Source of the DNA: Nemertoderma westbladi | Taxonomy: Eukaryota; Xenacoelomorpha; Nemertodermatida; Nemertodermatidae | DNA: 64,000 nt | Assembly: GCA_032718475.1 (NCBI GenBank) | Contig: JAUCBJ010006677.1 | Coordinates: forward strand, 62,001-126,000 | Reading direction: 5' to 3' | In this document: in pieces, positions 58,714-64,000 of the stretch | Position numbering within the stretch: the stretch's first letter is position 1 | Layout of the letters: each line of letters opens with the position of its first letter | Notes under the pieces: model-generated | Database searches by the model: none | Seen by the model: only the letters and a program-made list of their open reading frames with translations | Told to the model about the DNA's origin: nothing | Program-made: the position numbers and the translations under genes

Positions 58714-59187
58714 TTACTCAAGTTTGTATGTGAGACTGCTTGGTCTAACCCTCTGTTGCCCGTAGTTACCAGAACGTTCCCTTGCCAGTTCTAATAACCA
58801 AAGGCGTCCGATTGGTCGGTTGAAATAGTGTACTTTCGGTTTAGGTGTAGCTCTCCAAATAGCCAGTTCGACTGAGCGTACCAAACCATCATTTCCCTGA
58901 TGGATTTCTGTTATACGGCCTGTTTCCCAGTTTTTTCTAGGTTGATCTTGATCCACTAAGAGTACAATATCACCGACTGATACATTTCCTTTCTTAGAAA
59001 ACCATTTAGTTCTGAGCTGGACCGACGGTAAATAGTGTCTTTCAAAATGTATAGCAAATCGACGAGATAGTAATTGTATCATTTGCCAGGTGCGTCTCAA
59101 CAGCTCATCACCGTCCTGTGGTTTGGATTTCGGTAACATGGTTACGGGTTTTCTCAGCATAAAATGGGACGGTGTTAGTGGCTCCAT
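58714..59187 (-). pseudogene. BEL-2 integrase C-terminal domain
   Basis: 157 codons: MEPLTPSHFMLRKPVTMLP, a FAIHFERHYLPSVQLRTKWF segment, VSVGDIVLLVDQDQPRKNWE, GRITEIHQGNDGLVRSV, FNRPIGRLW. This is the DUF5641-like C-terminal region that follows the integrase core in BEL/Pao elements. Separated from the core by stops and frameshifts between 59187 and 59326. Confidence 0.85.
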
Positions 59188-59325
59188 GTCTTTTGGATTA
59201 GATGAAACAGGTAAGAGGGGCCTATCATTTAAATAACTCGCTATTTCCTCTAGGAGAGTTCGGAGTAGCTCTTCTGTTAGATAGGCTTTACATGGAATAA
59301 TATGGTGGAACGCGATCTTCGTGCT

Positions 59326-59703
59326 TTAAATCAGTCGTTCCCAACTTCCACCCCACCAAAGCACGTCGGCTGCATTGAACGTCCATGTTGATGCCGATAC
59401 CCTTAGGTGTTCTTCTAGCTGGTGATCGTTCCAAATGGCTATGAATTTAGTGATTTCCTTGTTAGCTCCCACGAAATTCGTTCCCTGGTCGGATCTCATA
59501 CTGCGGCTGGTACCAAATCGACTGATTTGTCTTCTCAGGCAAAGGATAAAACTTTTCATTGACATATCTAAGTAAATGGCTCGAAAAGTAATGCAAACAA
59601 AGATGACACACCATCTTTTCACCATTGAACGGGCGCGCTTGACTTCGAAGGGTCCGAAGAGATCTACGCCGGTGTGGGTGAATGGGGGTTGGTAATATTC
59701 GAC
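59326..59703 (-). pseudogene. BEL-2 integrase catalytic core
   Basis: The open reading extends upstream of its first ATG (59625) to about 59700, where FTHTGVDLFGPF carries the first catalytic Asp. MRSDQGTNFVGAN gives the second Asp and WWGGSWERLI the Glu. It is a DDE integrase core that ends in a stop right after the ERLI motif. Essential residues are present, but the frame is disconnected from the domains on either side. Confidence 0.85.
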
Positions 59704-59934
59704 TCATTCCCTAGGGAGCGCTGCTTCTAGTTGAGTCATCGGCGTGCTATAAATCCTTTTGCAAGGTATACAGTTTCGTAATATTTGGTTGAGAGCTGCG
59801 CGAGGGTGTACCAGGTAGTATCGCTTTCTGATCTCGCTTAATATATGTTCCCTCCCGGCGTGATAGAGTCGGTAGTGAACGTCCTGTATCAACTTGATCT
59901 TAATTTCCGGGTCGAATATTAGTATGGGAAACAT
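59704..59934 (-). pseudogene. BEL-2 integrase zinc-binding region
   Basis: 76 codons: IKLIQDVHYRLYHAGREHIL and ILRNCIPCKRIYS form an HHCC-type zinc-binding module (H..H and CxxC) as found at the N-terminus of integrases. Overlaps the end of the RNase H-containing frame by 16 bp. Confidence 0.8.
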
Positions 59935-60956
59935 AGTATCTCTAGAGATCGGAGCGTTGGTAAAAGGCGACCTCCAACTCGAATTAAACCTTTTATCATT
60001 ATAGTGGAGAATTTGTCCGCCAATGGAGTTAGGGGGTCAACACTGAGCTGGTTATATTTCTCAGGCTTCTCCAGTCTTTGTGAAACTCTCAATAACTGTA
60101 AATTTGATTTGTCTACCTCATTAGCAGTTAAGCCTATCACAGGTGTCTTAGTACTGTATCGATAGTGAAAGAGTTGTTTCAGTATGGTTATAGCCCGACA
60201 CATTTTATCCCATGAGCTATAATGATTCATGGCTCGAGATATTAGCGGGGATAAGCCCATATCCACATTTGGTAACAGTAGTTGGTCAGTGGATTTTTCA
60301 GGGTCATTAATCACAGTTTTGGGTTGGAAATCAATATTTGGGGGAAGATTTGGAATTTGACTGTCAATTTTGTTTACATAGTTGTTGGTTGCTATGTCAA
60401 CAGGCTTAAAAAGCTTTGACTTAAAGGGCCTGGTTTTTGGCTTAACAATTTCTAGACCCTTGACTTGCCTCATTTCCTCGGGAGTAATATGAGGAGGCCA
60501 TTGGTCTTCCGGTTTGGAAAGGAAATCGGGCCCATTCAACCAACATGTTGAATTTAAAACGTCAGTAGGGGTCGCACCACGGGAGGGTATGTCAGCCGGG
60601 TTTTGAGGTCCGGGGATGTACCTCCATTGTTCTAGCTTGGTGCGGTTGAGTATTATTGATACTAGGTTTGTAATGTATACACTAAAACCGCAGATGGTGT
60701 TAGTCAAATATTCCAGCACTATGGATGCGTCTGTCCATAAAACGGTTCTAGATATTACAAAGTCGGTCTCGTCCAGAATATTTTTGGCAACAGTAGTTGC
60801 AAACAGTGCGGCCTTTAGTTCAGCTCTTGGCACTGTTAAATCTTTGCTTTTTATCAAAGATTTGGACGCGACTAGGGACACCCGAGTATCTTTGGGTGTA
60901 GTGGCCCTATAATAGGCTATGATACCAATGCCCTTGTCACTAGCGTCACCAAACAC
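59919..60956 (-). pseudogene. BEL-2 RNase H-like domain and linker
   Basis: 345 codons starting FGDASDKGIGIIAYYRA, the RNase H-like module that follows RT in BEL/Pao pol, with VPRAELKAALFA and VLWTDASIVLEYL carrying further acidic active-site positions. YIPGPQNPADIPSRG is a hallmark of the family. The C-terminal part leads to the integrase N-terminus (VGGRL). The reading is open for more than 1 kb, showing fairly recent decay. Confidence 0.88.
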
Positions 60957-61106
60957 GTGTAATTGGTACGTGTGCGATGGCAGAGCTTTAGGGAAATAAG
61001 CTCTGGGTACCCGGAAGTCTTCAATGTCGGGTAGGGCAATTTCCCACTTGAGCCAGTTATTTAGCAGATCTCCTGCTAGAGGTTCATCCCACGTGAGATT
61101 TTGGTC

Positions 61107-61484
61107 TCACATAGATTTCACTATCTGCCAAGCTTTCAGAATGACAGGACTTATAAATCCTATAGGGTCAAACAGAGTACTCAATATACTGAGGCAAATG
61201 CGTTTGGTATGTATGCCTGGAGGTCTGGTTTGAACTTTAAAGAACATTTCATCCCGTTGTGTGTCCCATCTGAGGCCAAGAGTCTTGGTTGCTGGCAAGT
61301 CGTCAGTGCTAAGGTCTAAGTCGTGGCTGCCTCTTTCCGCTTCGGGAATGGTGGACAAAAATTCCCGGGAGTTACTGGTGAATTTAGTTAGGCAGAAGCA
61401 ACCTTTCTTTAGACAATCAACTGTTCCCTTAGCAACGGCCACAGCTTCTTGTACAGTGGGCACGGAATGTAGATTTTCATCCAT
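61107..61484 (-). pseudogene. BEL-2 RT C-terminal part (after motif C)
   Basis: 125 codons: SVPTVQEAVAVAKGTVDCL, LTKFTSNSREFL, LPATKTLGLRWDTQRDEMFF, ILSTLFDPIGFISPVILKAW. This is the RT thumb/connection region. Just before it motif C reads YMDEN rather than the usual YxDD. It is preceded by a tandem duplication (61402-61643) that repeats the motif C region. A stop separates it from the RNase H frame. Confidence 0.85.
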
Positions 61485-61643
61485 ATAGATGTTTCGTTTA
61501 ATGTTATTGATTACTCCGGATTCCTTTCTTTAGACAATCAACTGTTCCCTTAGCAACGGCCACAGCTTCTTGTACAGTGGGCACGGAATGTAGATTTTCA
61601 CCCATATAGATGTTTCGTTTAATGTTATTGATTACTCCGGATT
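61402..61643. repeat. 121-bp tandem duplication across BEL-2 RT motif C
   Basis: Two adjacent copies (61402-61522 and 61523-61643) differ at few positions. One difference changes the minus-strand motif from MDEN to MGEN. The 121-bp length breaks the reading frame. Confidence 0.95.
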
Positions 61644-62261
61644 CATACAAATGTCTATTGTCATCTGCCGTGCGGGAAACAATATGGCAGGCATTCGAAG
61701 GGCCGATATTAGCCCGAAGGCTTGTATAGTCATCCAATACTCCTTGGGTGTCTTACTAGTATCTCCTCCAGGACACCAGAGGAAACGTAGGCTGTCCTGG
61801 TCCTCTCGTGTGACATTGACTTGCAGGAACATTCCTTCGATATCAGAGGCGAAGGCAACATCGAATTGTCGAAAGCGGATTAGTATTCCTGGAAGTGAAC
61901 GCAGTAGGTTGGGGCCAGCTAGCAATTGAGAGTTCAGCGATTGTGCTTTGTACAAGGCTGATCCGTCAAGAACTACTCGGACCTTATCTGGTTTATCAGG
62001 TCTTTTCACGTAATAATGGGTGATATAATACGTGCGATCAGTATGGGGAGTATCAGGTGGCACCTCGGTAGCATATCCTTCGCTGATGGTTTTGTACATT
62101 TGTTCATTATACATCCTTAGAGCATTGGGATCACCGTTCAAACGTCTTTTAAGTTGACTTAAGCATTTCTCAACCAGGACACGGTTGTTCATTAACTTCA
62201 CCGATTTGGAGCACCACAGGAGCCCTGTCTCCTTCTTCAGGGATGTAACGGGTGGTGGCAT
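61632..62261 (-). pseudogene. BEL-2 reverse transcriptase, N-terminal part
   Basis: 209 codons: HYYVKRPDKPDKVRVVLDGS, SLNSQLLAGPNLLRSLPGIL, then FRQFDVAFASDIEGMFLQV with motif A (DIEGMF, residues 140-145), then DSLRFLW. Near residue 175 (EYWMTIQAFG) the frame shifts. The neighbouring frame 61504-61737 carries the expected PSNACHIVSRTADDN segment. It overlaps the protease-side frame by about 90 bp because of another frameshift near 62240. Confidence 0.88.
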
Positions 62262-62985
62262 TTTGAATCTGTATGGCTCGTTCTTCCTCGATGGATAGGG
62301 CTCTATCGTGAGAATTTTCTTCCATCTTTTGTTGATCCACCCAATTAGATATTTTTTCGGTTAAAGCGGCATCGGCGATATTTTTTTGCAATAAAATATC
62401 CCTATCCTCCTCGGTGTCTGAATAGTAGTTAGTTAATGGGGTCACTTCTGTTAGTAAACAACGGGTGTATTCTCCATATTCTAACATTGTAATCGCGTCA
62501 TCTGTGTTGAAGCGGGAGGTTGGTAGATCGTTATCGCTAGAGTCACTTGTATAGTCCGGAAATTTTGAAAATTTTGAAATTTTTGATGTATTTAATCCAA
62601 AATCGGATCCTCCCTCCGCGAATCTCTCCGCTTCCATGATCCTGTCGGGTTGTTGTGAACGGATGTAGTTAATAGAAAGATCTTCTGAGTAAATATGATT
62701 AGTTAAAATTTCGTCGTTGGTTGTTCTTTCATTTAGAGTTTTAATGGAAGGACCGGTACAGAACCATCCTATCCGAGTTCTACCAGCGTATGTGGTCAAC
62801 GGTGGAGGGGAACTGTGGAACTTTTCCCGAATTTCCATAGCCTCCGGTGTGTTCTGGCCGATCAATAGTTGGACTCCTTGATGGTCAAATTTGTATCTCG
62901 GTATGTTGTTGTTTTTTACAAAATCGTCGCTGTCCCAATCATACATTGGTGCCTGGCTTTCTGCGAAATTCTTTATGGCTACCAT
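62170..62985 (-). pseudogene. BEL-2 region between protease and RT
   Basis: 271 codons. The front, YKFDHQGVQLLIGQNTPEAM and TYAGRTRIGWFCTGP, is the conserved 'LLIGxDxPE ... RTxLGWxxxGP' segment found after the aspartic protease in BEL/Pao elements. A long acidic, Ser-rich linker then leads into RT. The last 25 or so residues are out of frame with the following RT. Confidence 0.85.
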
Positions 62986-63104
62986 TTTGATGTTATCTAG
63001 TTAAACCACATTATAGATGTCTCCTGGGTCAGACAGTGAAGCTTTGTAATAACGAGTTTGAATAACCGATTGCCAAATTTGCATTACGCCGGAAAGATTT
63101 AATT

Positions 63105-63353
63105 TCATAGGATGTCCGTCGTTCTCATTAAATAGTTCATGGCAAGGTCTTGGTCTATAAAGGATTCTGAACTACCAGTGTCAAGTAAGGCGTTTACTAT
63201 GATGCTGCGATTGTTATAATGTAGCCTTACTTGTAGAACGGGGAATTCGCGAACAGCAATCGATTTTGGGCCGGATGTTTGCTGTGATTTTTGTTCATCT
63301 GATGTTTGTTCTGGAGTAGCTGGTGACTCGTAGGAGATGGCTTCATACACCAT
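63105..63353 (-). pseudogene. BEL-2 aspartic protease start
   Basis: 82 codons with VRLHYNNRSIIVNALLDTGS: the LLDTGSSESF motif gives the catalytic Asp of a retropepsin. A stop then falls between this frame and the 62985 frame. Pro/Ser/Gln-rich linker residues precede the protease. Confidence 0.85.
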
Positions 63354-63387
63354 TACATGGTTGCAACTTTCATTGTCAGTTGCAAAT

Positions 63388-64000
63388 TCAATTATTTAAT
63401 TGTTTCATTTTATTGTTTACAGCTTCCTGCATGGCTTGCAGGTTTAGTGAGGACTCATTTAATCTTTCCCTGTAAAGGGAGTCCCCATTCACCCGGGCGA
63501 CCATTCCCTTCGCCCCCGTGGGCCTCATATCCCCCACCGACTCAACCGAGCCGATGGACACGGCCGGCCATAAGGCTGCAAGGTGCCCATCACGAGAGTT
63601 GGTGATGAGGGACAAGCTAGGGCCCAGAGTTTGGATGTTATGTGGGGGGTTGGTGAAGGCCAGTGATGGACATTCTGTCTGCCTACAGGGGGGTCGGTCA
63701 CACCGGTTTGGGTCGAACAGTGGGCGTAACTATTCTGTCCCTATATACTGTAGAAGTTTTAAGTTGCAGACTTTCTGTCTGATCACTACCTACAGTGGTT
63801 GTCATAATACCAGAGGGTGTCAATTTGGTTTGGGTTACATTAGCCGCTGATGTTAAATTTGGCTTGGAAGGATTTATTAATATGCCAGTGCGGGGAATCA
63901 GGTTTGGCACCACTAAAGGCGTATTAACAGGTTTGAAAAAGTCGGAGTCAGAGTCGGTTTTTGGTTCAAGGGGATTTTTAAGGGGATTAGTGGGATGCTG
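63388..64000 (-). pseudogene. BEL-2 gag/protease junction region (continues beyond window)
   Basis: Open segments 63913-63698 and 63615-63388 with Thr/Ser-rich linker and a Cys-containing stretch (DRPPCRQTECPSL, about 63640-63690) that may be a decayed zinc-knuckle area. The element runs on past 64000, where gag and the 5' LTR should lie. Confidence 0.5.

Overview
This looks like nuclear DNA from a metazoan, probably a marine or aquatic invertebrate. There is no operon structure, candidate exons carry GT/AG splice signals, and most of the window is satellite DNA and decayed retrotransposons. The phylum cannot be fixed from the sequence.

Layout. 1-4846 is a 47-bp satellite with higher-order structure. 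5500-9330 holds two decayed LINEs (one carrying an 18-bp minisatellite that arose from its own codons) and a tRNA-derived SINE. 9967-10548 is a candidate first exon with signal peptide and Thr-rich mucin stalk. 10594-13250 is a foldback element carrying a LINE fragment and a head-to-head SINE pair. 13922-16327 is a BEL/Pao integrase split by a DNA element whose ends are inverted minisatellite arrays. 17226-18880 is a LINE with one nonsense codon. 19735-24460 is an ancient RT gene interrupted by LINE family A with a 42-bp target duplication. 25115-32690 is a 29-bp satellite of about 261 copies. 33225-33619 is a MITE. 33918-34106 is a second candidate exon. 35389-37054 is an essentially pure (ACT)n tract of about 555 units. 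37440-38800 is a repeat-protein remnant. 38929-45182 holds LINE families A, E and D. 45222-46200 holds MITEs and a SINE. 49583-49804 is a candidate terminal exon. 50411-51715 is a decayed BEL/Pao gag-like region, followed by an unidentified minus-strand coding remnant. 53600-57985 is a family E LINE split by the longest family A copy. 58714-64000 is a minus-strand BEL/Pao pol region that continues past the right edge.

The only convincing host gene is inferred from three phase-0 exons (9967-10548, 33918-34106, 49583-49804). Together they would encode a secreted protein of about 330 residues: signal peptide, Ser/Thr-rich stalk and an F-type-lectin/discoidin-like domain. Its two introns, about 23.4 kb and 15.5 kb, would contain nearly all the repeats of the middle of the window. 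The exon linkage is inference and needs RNA evidence.

Most other coding material is retrotransposon-derived. Families A and D share domain order (APE endonuclease, then RT, in one ORF) and (TAG)n tails. Family A is the youngest by sequence and has inserted into older elements several times. Three older elements each carry one in-frame TGA where the family context suggests arginine, as expected from CGA to TGA decay.
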